From Haberlea rhodopensis (Eukaryota; Streptophyta; Magnoliopsida; Lamiales; Gesneriaceae): a stretch of 64,000 bases of DNA. The notes below the pieces were generated by a model. The model saw nothing but the letters and a program-made list of their open reading frames with translations, searched no databases and was not told the origin of the DNA. The position numbers and the translations under genes were made by a program. Location: assembly GCA_907163345.1 (NCBI GenBank), contig CAJQUN010000455.1:248001-312000 (forward strand), given 5' to 3'. Below, piece by piece: positions 44,501-56,530 of this stretch; position 1 is the stretch's first letter; the number at the start of each line of letters is the position of its first letter.

Positions 44501-45037
44501 CCATTTGAAGCCCTATATGGCAGGCGTTGCAGGTCACCTTTGTGTTGGGATGATGTGGACCGTAAATCGGTCGGAGGACCAGAGATGGTCCAGGATATGG
44601 AAGAAAGGTAAAGGTCATCAGGAGAAAGATGAAGGCAGCTCAGGACAGACAGACAGCGTATGCTAATCAGCGGCGAAGGAAGTTGGAGTTTCAGTTAGGC
44701 GACAGAGTCTTTCTGAAGATCTCACCTTTCAGAGGTGTGGTACGGTTTGGGATGCGGAATGTTATCCCCAAGATATGTAGGGCCGTATGAGATCTTGCAG
44801 CGTGTTGGTACTCTGGTGTACCGTTTGGCTTTACCGCCCTCTCTGTCTGGTATACACGATGTATTCCATGTGTCTATGCTGAGGAAGTACGAGCCAGATC
44901 CTTCGCATGTGTTGCAGCCTTCAGAGGTGCAGTTTGAGTCCGATGTTTCCTATGTGGAGCGGCCTATCAGGATTTTGGATAGGGCAGACCGCAGGCTTCG
45001 GAACAAAGTTATTGCTATGATCAAGGTTCAGTGGGAT
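41538..45037 (+). pseudogene. Element H gag end and pol, decayed
   Basis: Plus-strand match to element I from the last zinc-knuckle residues (RGCPNRAGQ) to KVQWD near the chromodomain. Motifs still legible: protease DTGVSHSF (about 41780), RT FIDDILVYS (about 42785), RNase H YTDAS (about 43230) and the integrase DDE region (44070-44400). Damage: stop TGA at 41900, TAG at 43298, TGA at 43373, TGA at 43844, a 1-bp deletion near 44607 and a 2-bp deletion near 44755 that restores frame. Family C sequence begins at 45038 and cuts off the chromodomain end and 3' LTR. Cannot be functional. Confidence 0.92.
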
Positions 45038-45546
45038 TGTGAGGGCCCAACCCTAATTATGTGATTAATGATCACACAATGATAATTATAGCGTAAACAG
45101 CGGAAGATTTATTATTTAACAAGTGGCCCTAAAAATTTCGGCATGACCTCATCGCACGAGGATCATACCACCAACATAAATCAACATATACTGAAAATAT
45201 ATATCACCAGTTCATATCCAGCATACACCAGTCAAACTACTAAACAGATCACTAAAATACATAAACTCCTCACACACCACAGGGTTAAACCTCTGGTAAG
45301 CATATACATATAATACTGGGATAAACAAAAGAATAAACCTCTCAAGTGTGGCTTCCACCAGACATGCTCTCTCTGGGTCCTGGCCACCTGTATAACCTGC
45401 CATTGTCCACACACAAAGACAACAACAACCCCCCTTGGGGGTGAGCAAAAGCCCAATATGGAACTATCATGGAATATACATCATGTATCTATAAAATGAT
45501 ATATGAAATGAAATGCAATGCATGTCATGTCATGTCGGTATCATAT
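45038..45546 (-). repeat. Family C LTR-like sequence, first part
   Basis: Begins TGTGAGGGCCCAACCC exactly where element H pol stops, as expected for the end of a minus-strand LTR. It contains a G-rich module (GACAACAACAACCCCCCTTGGGGGTGAGC in plus orientation is split by a purine/pyrimidine switch) comparable to that in families A and B. Short open frames here have no similarity I recognise. It is interrupted by the copia element; CATAT at 45542-45546 is that element's target duplication. Confidence 0.6.
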
Positions 45547-46932
45547 TGTTGGGATATGCCCTAAGACAAGTCATTAGATGATTGTTTAAGACATACAATG
45601 TTTATGGATTTATGAATGACAATTCATTATTATATATTATTCTTTTAACAGTGCATTGTGAATTAATATATATGTTAATGTCCTTAGAATAATATTGTAT
45701 TATTCTTAAAGATGTCCCTAGTCAAGTATTATCCTGAATAGGGATAATGATAATACGTAGAGACTAGTATATGTTGATCGATGAATTGTTCATTGATATG
45801 AGATATCAAATCAACATATGGGTACATGTTAGAGAACGATGTACTGGACAGACCCACCATGAGAATGCAACATGGATAGTTATATGATCGTCATATGCAA
45901 TTCTCATAGTGATAATAATGTATACAATCCTTACGACTTGTGATCATCAGAGATCCCAACATAAGGAGTTATGTATCTTGATATCGTCAAACGTTACCCG
46001 TAACAGGGTATACTATAAAGGCGACTATTGGATACACTACGAATTATGTAGAGGGATGTTGACTGATCGAGATAGGATTTGTCCCTCCTATATAACAGGA
46101 GATGTGTTTGGCCCTTGATCAAGTGAGAAATAAAATGCATGGCCATGCTCGAATGAGTCGATATGAGATATCGAGCTTATTCGTTTATTCTAGTTCTACT
46201 TGGGGATCAAGAAATGAAGATTGAATATACGAGTATGACTATTCCATGACTCGTGTTCAATCTAAACACAAAGGACAAAGGGATTAAGTTACGTGGTTAA
46301 TATTATCACAAGTTCTAAAGGTTATGTCGAGTCATTGACATTCTTGTAATTTGGGGAGCATTGATGTGTTGCTAGATACCGCTCAATGCTTGAGACGTAA
46401 AATGAGATTTTATGTCACTGCAAACATTACAAGATCCTATCGGGTCGCACAAAAGATTAAATCGAGAAGGGAAATTAAATTCATGGGATGAATTAAATAA
46501 TTAAGAGGAGTCTTAATTAATAATCATAAGGATTAATTAAATCATGGGCTTAAGCCCATGAAGCTTTGAGAAAGCCTTTAATTAATGATTATTAAGTGTT
46601 TAATTGTAAGACAACTTAAATAAACACTTCATAACAAAACCTAGCAACAAAAGAAGGGCTCTCGGCCACCTTGTGAAAGTCACACACGGCCGCCTCTCAA
46701 TCTTGCTCTCGGTTTCTTGATAGCCGAAGAGGAAGAGTGATATTGTGCCAACTTTGATTGTGAATCAAAGTGTGTTTTGGTTCCGGTTTAATATCTTGTC
46801 TAGCAACTTTATATTAAACTATCCCTTCACCCGATTTGATCGTGTGGATACCGTTGAGGCAAAACCAATCGAGTTTTGCTTAGTGACTCGGAGAAGGCGT
46901 AGGACGTGGTGCAGCTCCGTGGATTCGGCTTC
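45547..46932 (+). repeat. 5' LTR of the copia element, first 1386 bp
   Basis: Starts TGTTGGGATATGCC and matches the 3' LTR from 62212 until GTAATT at 46351. The following 581 bp (46352-46932) have no counterpart in the 3' LTR. TATA-like CTATATAA lies at 46088-46095. GCTTC at 46928-46932 is the left target duplication of B3. The LTR resumes at 56388. Confidence 0.9.
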
Positions 46933-49592
46933 TGTAAGGACCCCAAGCCCTTAAACCTTGATTAGTGTATTAACCACTATGTGTGGTACATGCTTTCTAT
47001 AAAATGTCAATCGGGAAGCTCTGATGATACTAATCATTGCCTGTCAATGAAAGACTCATATGTTTGCCCTTTACCAACCCCTTGGTGCCACTTTTCACAA
47101 TGTAAACTTTTATAAAAATTTGGGCAGAGTCTCCCCATAAATAGAGCTATCCCAAAAAAAAAGAGTACAACACATAACCAAATTCCCGGCCAGGGAAAGC
47201 ATAATACTCAACAGAAAGCAGTAATACAAGTAGATTCCCAGCCAGGGAAGACACCACACATATGTCAACAAAAGTGGGTTCCAACACCCACATAATACAC
47301 CAATGACTCTCATATCATTCTAGCAATTCAACCTAATTGCATGCAACCTTAAATGAAAGAGAGAAAGGCTCATGCCTTTATATACAATCCATATACAAGT
47401 ATAATTGTGCTCACATGCGAGCATCATGAATATGTATAAATCCTCAGGTGTATATATAGGTACTCTATACGATACCGTGCTCCATCAAGCCCTGGTACCA
47501 CGATCCTGGGAGTACCTCAAATCAACAGCTCGAGCTCAGCTCCATAGCCATCGATGTACCTGTCCACCTGTCCCAACAGAGACAGCCCCCAACGGGGTGA
47601 GCATACCAATACACAAAATCCCATAATCATAATAATGAAATTCATAATTTACAACACAAGTAAATACTAATGAATTTAAATGATACTCCCTGGATGGCAA
47701 CATCCTCATCCAGGATTCCGTGTACTGTCCCTGTTCTCACAACATCAAACTCATCAAATCTCATAAATCAGTAAATCAACGCATTGATTAACTCATCGCA
47801 TGCCTAATCCTCGAATATCAACATATAGTGATTACAAATTCATTAAATGCAATTACAGATATCACAATATCTAATACTGATTTCACAACCTTGCTATCAA
47901 TCACAGATAGCTCAAATGCCTTAGCATTTATTTTACCAATCCTTCATTATACTTAGACATCTCAAGTGTCTTATAATGAATACATGAGTCTACAAACCTA
48001 GACATCTCAAATGTCTTATAATGAATACACGATTCTACGAACTTAGACATCTCAAATGTCTTACGAAGAATACATGATTTTACGACATTCCCAGGCATCT
48101 CAAATGCCCTAATATAGTCAAATAAACCCAGTACCCCATATATCATGCAAGAGTCATCCTACTCTAGTGTCACGCACGCTACAAGCGGCGATATCAAGAT
48201 TTGGGTCATTCCTTGGCTATATCAACATATATGTATAACCATACGCAAAACATTCAATGCAATCAAAAATACCTTATGCATTTCACATATATATAGTAAT
48301 GCTCGTACGTCGCACGTACCTTAAATCTCCGAAGTCCGAGCCAAGCCTTGCTCGAGTTCCATGCCCCGAGGAATGATGTGCTAACACGATAAATAATTCT
48401 CAATTATTTACGAACATGTAACCTATGCTCAAGCACACCCATATCCCTCACAACATTGTCAATACACGACAATTATCCTCTTAAAAGACCCGGGGCAGGG
48501 TACATGCAGGGAAGGAAATAAATGAGACAATCGAAATTTGTTCAAGAATGCCCTACAAAAATCGAACCTTAATCTCACAATTTCGAACCCAATAAAATAC
48601 CATAATTCATCTAAAATGTCAATTAAGCTATCCAAGCAAGAATCAACATCCCTTGACAAAAACTCCCCATTTTTGAAATCAACCCCCTTAAAATCGAACC
48701 CAAACAAGCCTTTAAATCCCAACTCTTAAAATTCTTCAAATTTGAACCGAAGCTTCTCAATTCGATCTCAATCAAGCATCATAATACTCTTAAAACATGC
48801 AATAATCGATCAATTGCACGAAATAATACCCCTGCCAAAAACCCCCAAATTTTCGAAATCAAACCCTACAATTTCGAAAATAATTTCGAACCAAAATCAC
48901 CAAAATAAGCAGGGAAATGCACGAAAAAGAAGAACAAGGGGTAAGGGAGATTACCCAACGAAAATCGGAAGCAAAATCGTTCAAAATCGATGAACCCTAA
49001 CTTTTGGGGATCGACGCCTTTCTGCCAAATTCGACTCCAGGACGCGACGAAACCTTCAATTGATGGAGGGGAAAGGAGCGCCTCGCCGAGACGACGCCGG
49101 CGGTAGGTCGCACGCGCCGAACGGCGGCGGGACGGCGGCTGGCGGAGCGCCTGAAGCGGCGGGGCAGGGGAGGTGACGGGAAAATCGCACGTACAGGGGA
49201 GGAGAAGAGAATTGGGCTGAAAATGAAATTAATACAAAAATCTCGGGTTCAACTTGTATTTATAGCAAAAATACCCCGAAAAATAATAGCCCCACAAATA
49301 CATCATGATTCCTTAAAAATCATCTGTTTTCAAAAACTCTCTCTCTAACTCCAAAATCCCCTACCGGTGCTCACATAGCACCCGAGATTCCGAGACACAT
49401 CAAAAACCCAACTCTTAGGTTTTACACCGTAATGTGAATACAATCTCAACCTCTGGGTCCAACGATCCCAACTGCCCAAATAAACGAGCCCAGAAGGCCC
49501 AACACCTCTCTTAAATTTCAAATCGCCACGTAAAACCACTTTAGGGATTATTAATACTCCGGGATTAACACCTATAATCCCTGGTCATCACA
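46933..49592 (-). repeat. 3' LTR of B3 (2660 bp)
   Basis: TGTAAGGACCCC...GGTCATCACA in plus orientation. Carries the GTACGT hairpin at 48305-48319 and a GC-rich island near 49080-49200. Confidence 0.9.
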
Positions 49593-49627
49593 ATATCCCC
49601 CACTAAAAGAATTTCGTCCTCGAAATT
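49593..49627 (-). promoter_or_regulatory. Polypurine tract and pre-PPT hairpin of B3
   Basis: On the minus strand, AATTTCG and CGAAATT pair around AGGA, then TTAGTGGGGGATAT meets the LTR. Confidence 0.8.
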
Positions 49628-52270
49628 AGCACCTGTGTATCACGTAACACCCAGGCTACACAACAACATGAAGCCATAACCTCGATTCCTGACCATATCA
49701 GAATCGTATTAATAAACGCGAGGATACTTACCTCTCATCAAACTCTGAAACAGAGCGACATACCAAAACCAACATATCACCCAAGAGGTAAAACGTACCT
49801 CGATGCGGGTCATCCCAAAAGTCAGTCCCTCATGACTGCGAAACAACTGATACTTACGACTGTAGATCAGACAGTCATCCTTCGTTCTAATACAACAGTA
49901 CGAACACATCCTGAATGACACCTCAACCGTAAGAACGTTGACCTCGTGTCAAACTCTGGAGTGGAATAGACTTCCAAATCCATCATAACGTCAAAGAGCG
50001 TCAGCACAACTCAACGCTAACAGTCCAAAAGCAGTTAGTCAACTGAAACTGCAAGGATTCGAATCGCTCTTGATTCTATCGTAGATATCATCCAATGATA
50101 TTTTACTATGACTTACGATGTCTAACATACATCGTTACGAGGGAAACACTAGTACAACCACGGTGTACACATATCAAACCTGGTTTCCACTTTCAAACTT
50201 CCTCCATCGAAGGAGTAGTCGCCTCATTGCAACTTAATTTGGGCAACTCACGGCCACAAATTAAAACAAAAGACATCTCACAAGATGTCCACCTACGGAT
50301 GTTCCAAGAATCACGTCCTGATCATAAATAACAACCGAGACTCCGCAGAGTTTAAAATTCTTAAGGGGCATGCAATAAACCCATTGCATCCTCAACGCTT
50401 GTGTCGTCAGCGACACTCAACCAATCCGAAATCCTGCCATCCCTTGAAAATCCTCGGATTTAACAATCCAAACTTGGGAAGGCTGTCGCATAACTCGAAG
50501 GAAAACACCAACAAGGGAAATACCTTAACCCTCACAAGAAAATCCCTCCTCAAGGGAGTCAACTAACTTCACGATCATTCCTCATAATCATCGTGCCATT
50601 GAGATTCCCAATCTCAAGGTGTTCCATATCTCACATCAGAGATTTAACCATCCTAAAACAGCATAACTTTATGCTTAACAGAGAGGAAATCAATAACTGG
50701 CATCCGTATACTCACCGGTATACCTGCCTAAGCACTGATGTCGCATGCATACTCAATGCACTCGGCTCGGGTATCTACCACATATCCCTAAGCCCCGAAC
50801 ACAACCGTCAATTCTGAGTCATTCCTTACTCAGTGGAGGATGAAAATTGACGATTAACAATACACGGTGTGATTCCCAAAATCAACACCACTTGTACCAA
50901 CTTACCGAATCTTTCAAATATTCCCAAATGGGTATAATACTACCTCCTTCCTCGCAAGGGAAGCGCCATCGAACTCGAGATCCACAAGTCTCGAACCATC
51001 GTTCGGAAAAACTGGATATAATAACACCCATTGTATCCCAATACACGGGTTCCTTTAGATTGAGTCAATAACAACCTGATGACTCTCTTGTTGGTACTCC
51101 AACATCCTGAGCTGTCCCAGACAAGTCTCCAAGATTAAACATAAACGTATACACGTTTCAGCGAGGCATGAACAACCTTAACCTCAAAGACATGGTGACT
51201 ACTAGAGTCCACCACAATCCACATCGTATCACCTTACGATTTGCCAAACTTGGTTCCAACGAGCAGTGTAACGGCTCTAGCAAGCCCAACATGGTGCAAC
51301 ACACACGCGGCAGACAACCTAGTCTTTGCCTCTTTAGGTTTACCTCAAACCTACCAATAAGACGGACGTTTCCACATGGTACAACATACTATGGGAAGAA
51401 AACTCAATAGAGTAGTGGGTCTTTATCCAACATTCCTCAATGCCGATATACCCTGGACACTCCAATGTCCCTATGTACTTAACATAACCTGATCCTACTC
51501 CCTTAGGACCCATCCTACACCCTCAAGGGTGGTGTGACCATGTCCACCACATGTCACATCGACAGAAAGCGAGTACTTTCCTCCATGATTACTCCTGTCG
51601 TCAAATCACATGGCCAAAAGCCATTCCAACGAGCATACCTCAAGGGTATCACCACTCGTAAAATGATCCCCCAATCGTAAGCTGCGGTACAATCACATGT
51701 ACAGCGCATCCAACCATTCCTCGAGCAACCCGCTCGGTATAAGGGTCACGTCCATCGGTGTCGCACACACCACCTTGTGCTCGGTACTGGCACCCAAGGC
51801 ATACCACTGAATACGTATACTCAACGCATCGATCATCGTAACGATGATGCATGTCTAATAAGACATCTCCTACACCATCGTCATCGTCATCCTGTGACGA
51901 CACATGCCAACTCATGGCATCTAAAACATTGTCAACTAGTGACGATACATGTACATCAGCGTATGTCAATCCACTATCATGCTAGTAAAATAGGCATAAT
52001 AAAACATGTATATCAATGTATGCCAGCTAAAATAAAGCTAACAAAATAGCAATATCCCATACCTCATCGCTAGCAATATAGCGTCATACCTGTCTCCGTC
52101 GCTCAATAATAGTGCGTAATCAGCACCCATCGCTCGAAGGCGGCAAAATCCTGTGCTGAGTACATAGCGGCAAAATCCCTCGCTATAGAATCGACGGCAT
52201 GACACCTCGTCATATAATAAGTGGCATGAAACCTCGCTATACTCCTGAGCATGAATCATCGTCCACATAG
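49628..52270 (-). other. B3 internal region, 3' non-coding part
   Basis: Collinear with B2 34532-36980 plus an extra 150-bp segment near 50440-50590. The longest minus-strand frame (51649-51969) is not conserved in B2, so I do not call a gene. Confidence 0.55.
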
Positions 52271-52650
52271 TAGCGGAAAGAGGCATCGCTATCAATACAC
52301 CTGGCGGAATGAACCATCGCCAATCAATATAGCGGAATGAACCGTCGCTATAAATACACCTGGCGGAATGAACCATCGCCAATAGATATAGCGGAATGAA
52401 CCATCGCTATAAATACACCTGGCGGAATGAACCATCGCCAATAGATATAGCGGAATGAACCATCGCTATAAATACACCTGGCGGAATGAACCATCGCCAA
52501 TAGATATAGCGGAATGAACCATCGCTATAAATACACCTGGCGGAATGAACCATCGCCAATAGATATAGCGGAATGAACCATCGCTATAAATACACCTGGC
52601 GGAATGAACCATCGCCAATAGATATAGCGGAATGAACCATCGCTATAAAC
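52270..52650. repeat. 59-bp minisatellite with two hairpins per unit, about six copies
   Basis: The phase shifts one base per 60, so the unit is 59 bp. Each unit carries TATAGCG/CGCTATA and TGGCG/CGCCA arms, both around the same loop GAATGAACCAT. Confidence 0.92.
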
Positions 52651-52739
52651 CGTGTCCTCATAGAGAAATGAATATAAATCGACACAGCGGGACACATCAC
52701 CGCTATCATCCGTGTCATCACAAAGGAATGAATCATCAT

Positions 52740-53455
52740 CCTAACAAGCGGCATCTCATCCTCGCTTCTTCATACAAGCGGTATCTCATCCTCGCTTCGT
52801 ATGGCATACCCCGCCTCCATGTGCAAGCGAGCATCCCCTCCCGCTCCACATTTTTAGCGGTACAAGCATAAGCTTCTTCATACAAGCGGTATCTCATCCT
52901 CGCTTCGTATGGAATACCCCGCCTCCATGTGCAAGCGAGCCTCCCCCCTCCCGCTCCACATTTTTAGCGGTCAAGCGTAAGTATAAAAATTCTCACTGTC
53001 ATAAGCAGGACTCCTGGAATGTATAATCATCATTCCTTTTTATACTCCATATTTCCTGTAACCTGCAACCATCAGGGTTAACAACAATAGCCATATACGC
53101 TATGCATCCACATTCAATTCATAATAAAAACACATTATGAGAATGTATGGTTTCACAAATAAATGTCATGATATCCTTCTTTAAATCCTTATTTCAATCC
53201 CGAGCCCTTATCATTAGTACATTTTAATGCTTCTTGCTACTCCACGTAAGCGGAATTCTTCCTCGCTTCCAATGGACCTTAGCGTAAGCCATTAAAATCC
53301 TTACTAAGATAACTTTGACTCAAGAAATACACCTCTTATATTTCATAACATGCATATGCAAAAACAATGCACAATAACATATATCATAACCTCAATGCAC
53401 CACTTTGCATTCATCATGTGTCAACAAGACAACGTAAAATACATGTTACCTCGGA
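52740..53455 (-). repeat. Family A LTR-derived blocks inside the B3 internal region
   Basis: 52745-52980 holds two copies of the AAGCGG...CGCTT / CCCGCTCC block. 53100-53455 matches family A LTR 15499-15940 in order: AATGTCATGA, ATTTTAATGCTT, the hairpin, GCGTAAGC, a CATTGCATTCATCATGTGTC-like stretch and ACATGTTACC. Confidence 0.8.
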
Positions 53456-53702
53456 AATATCCCTTTATCTGATTTTCTTAAAACCAGCTTCCTTGGCACA
53501 TAACACACGGAGTGCCAGACATCCCCATAAATGTCATCCTATCGTGTTCCACACGATTCCTGCAACCACAATGGTTAGCAATACCACTTTTCATATCATA
53601 ATAGCACATAAACAATTTGCTATGTCATACAACATTAATGCCATCATGCATAAATATGTGCTATCAATAACTTCCTAGGCCCTTAACAGCCCCAATGAGC
53701 AA

Positions 53703-53719
53703 CCACTGCTCTGATACCA
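53703..53719 (-). other. Primer binding site of B3
   Basis: The minus strand reads TGGTATCAGAGCAGTGG, four bases from the LTR at 53724. Confidence 0.9.
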
Positions 53720-53723
53720 CTAA

Positions 53724-56387
53724 TGTAAGGACCCCAAGCCCTTAAACCTTGATTAGTGTATTAACCACTATGTGTGGTACATGCTTTCTATAAAATGTCA
53801 ATCGGGAAGCTCTGATGATACTTAATCATTGCCTGTCAATGAAAGACTCATATGTTTGCCCTTTACCAACCCCTTGGTGCCACTTTTCACAATGTAAACT
53901 TTTATAAAAATTTGGGCAGAGTCTCCCCATAAATAGAGCTATCCCAAAAAAAAAGAGTACAACACATAACCAAATTCCCGGCCAGGGAAAGCATAATACT
54001 CAACAGAAAGCAGTAATACAAGTAGATTCCCAGCCAGGGAAGACACCACACATATGTCAACAAAAGTGGGTTCCAACACCCACATAATACACCAATGACT
54101 CTCATATCATTCTAGCAATTCAACCTAATTGCATGCAACCTTAAATGAAAGAGAGAAAGGCTCATGCCTTTATATACAATCCATATACAAGTATAATTGT
54201 GCTCACATGCGAGCATCATGAATATGTATAAATCCTCAGGTGTATATATAGGTACTCTATACGATACCGTGCTCCATCAAGCCCTGGTACCACGATCCTG
54301 GGAGTACCTCAAATCAACAGCTCGAGCTCAGCTCCATAGCCATCGATGTACCTGTCCACCTGTCCCAACAGAGACAGCCCCCAACGGGGTGAGCATACCA
54401 ATACACAAAATCCCATAATCATAATAATGAAATTCATAATTTACAACACAAGTAAATACTAATGAATTTAAATGATACTCCCTGGATGGCAACATCCTCA
54501 TCCGGGATTCCGTGTACTGTCCCTGTTCTCACAACATCAAACTCATCAAATCTCATAAATCAGTAAATCAACGCATTGATTAACTCATCGCATGCCTAAT
54601 CCTCGAATATCAACATATAGTGATTACAAATTCATTAAACATGCAATTACAGATATCACAATATCTAATACTGATTTCACAACCTTGCTATCAATCACAG
54701 ATAGCTCAAATGCCTTAGCATTTATTTTACCAATCCTTCATTATACTTAGACATCTCAAGTGTCTTATAATGAATACATGAGTCTACAAACCTAGACATC
54801 TCAAATGTCTTATAATGAATACACGATTCTACGAACTTAGACATCTCAAATGTCTTACGAAGAATACATGATTTTACGATCATTCCCAGGCATCTCAAAT
54901 GCCCTAATATAGTCAAATAAACCCAGTACCCCATATATCATGCAAGAGTCATCCTACTCTAGTGTCACGCACGCTACAAGCGGCGATATCAAGATTTGGG
55001 TCATTCCTTGGCTATATCAACATATATGTATAACCATACGCAAAACATTCAATGCAATCAAAAATACCTTATGCATTTCACATATATATAGTAATGCTCG
55101 TACGTCGCACGTACCTTAAATCTCCGAAGTCCGAGCCAAGCCTTGCTCGAGTTCCATGCCCCGAGGAATGATGTGCTAACACGATAAATAATTCTCAATT
55201 ATTTACGAACATGTAACCTATGCTCAAGCACACCCATATCCCTCACAACATTGTCAATACACGACAATTATCCTCTTAAAAGACCCGGGGCAGGGTACAT
55301 GCAGGGAAGGAAATAAATGAGACAATCGAAATTTGTTCAAGAATGCCCTACAAAAATCGAACCTTAATCTCACAATTTCGAACCCAATAAAATACCATAA
55401 TTCATCTAAAATGTCAATTAAGCTATCCAAGCAAGAATCAACATCCCTTGACAAAAACTCCCCATTTTTGAAATCAACCCCCTTAAAATCGAACCCAAAC
55501 AAGCCTTTAAATCCCAACTCTTAAAATTCTTCAAATTTGAACCGAAGCTTCTCAATTCGATCTCAATCAAGCATCATAATACTCTTAAAACATGCAATAA
55601 TCGATCAATTGCACGAAATAATACCCCTGCCAAAAACCCCCAAATTTTCGAAATCAAACCCTACAATTTCGAAAATAATTTCGAACCAAAATCACCAAAA
55701 TAAGCAGGGAAATGCACGAAAAAGAAGAACAAGGGGTAAGGGAGATTACCCAACGAAAATCGGAAGCAAAATCGTTCAAAATCGATGAACCCTAACTTTT
55801 GGGGATCGACGCCTTTCTGCCAAATTCGACTCCAGGACGCGACGAAACCTTCAATTGATGGAGGGGAAAGGAGCGCCTCGCCGAGACGACGCCGGCGGTA
55901 GGTCGCACGCGCCGAACGGCGGCGGGACGGCGGCTGGCGGAGCGCCTGAAGCGGCGGGGCAGGGGAGGTGACGGGAAAATCGCACGTACAGGGGAGGAGA
56001 AGAGAATTGGGCTGAAAATGAAATTAATACAAAAATCTCGGGTTCAACTTGTATTTATAGCAAAAATACCCCGAAAAATAATAGCCCCACAAATACATCA
56101 TGATTCCTTAAAAATCATCTGTTTTCAAAAACTCTCTCTCTAACTCCAAAATCCCCTACCGGTGCTCACATAGCACCCGAGATTCCGAGACACATCAAAA
56201 ACCCAACTCTTAGGTTTTACACCGTAATGTGAATACAATCTCAACCTCTGGGTCCAACGATCCCAACTGCCCAAATAAACGAGCCCAGAAGGCCCAACAC
56301 CTCTCTTAAATTTCAAATCGCCACGTAAAACCACTTTAGGGATTATTAATACTCCGGGATTAACACCTATAATCCCTGGTCATCACA
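53724..56387 (-). repeat. 5' LTR of B3 (2664 bp)
   Basis: Sister of 46933-49592, with the GTACGT hairpin at 55100-55114. Confidence 0.9.
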
Positions 56388-56517
56388 GCTTCAAACACGC
56401 TACAAGGGTAAGACACTTGTAATTCTCTAATCCGATATGATTCCCTATGTATAGATAGCTGGTTTGTAATCCCAAAATTTTATTCCGCTGCGTTGTATGC
56501 TCATGGGGTTACTTATA
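56388..56517 (+). repeat. Copia 5' LTR, last 130 bp
   Basis: Starts with the right GCTTC duplication, then continues as in the 3' LTR to GGGGTTACTTATA. The 3' LTR ends TTACTTACA, so the terminal CA has become TA here. Confidence 0.88.
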
Positions 56518-56518
56518 G

Positions 56519-56530
56519 TGGTATCAGAGC
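56519..56530 (+). other. Primer binding site of the copia element
   Basis: TGGTATCAGAGC right after the LTR end; initiator-Met tRNA type. Confidence 0.88.

Larger units (their letters stand above)
46933..56387 (-). mobile_element. Family B non-autonomous LTR element B3 (9455 bp)
   Basis: LTRs at 46933-49592 (3') and 53724-56387 (5'), internal region 49593-53723. Flanked by GCTTC at 46928-46932 and 56388-56392, inside the copia 5' LTR. Homologous to B2 throughout, with no coding region recognised. The two LTRs differ only by a few small changes, so the insertion is young. Confidence 0.9.

Noticed and set aside
51649..51969. 106-residue minus-strand frame in B3
   Set aside because: Not preserved in the homologous part of B2 and contains a repeat-derived DDDDD stretch; no evidence of coding.
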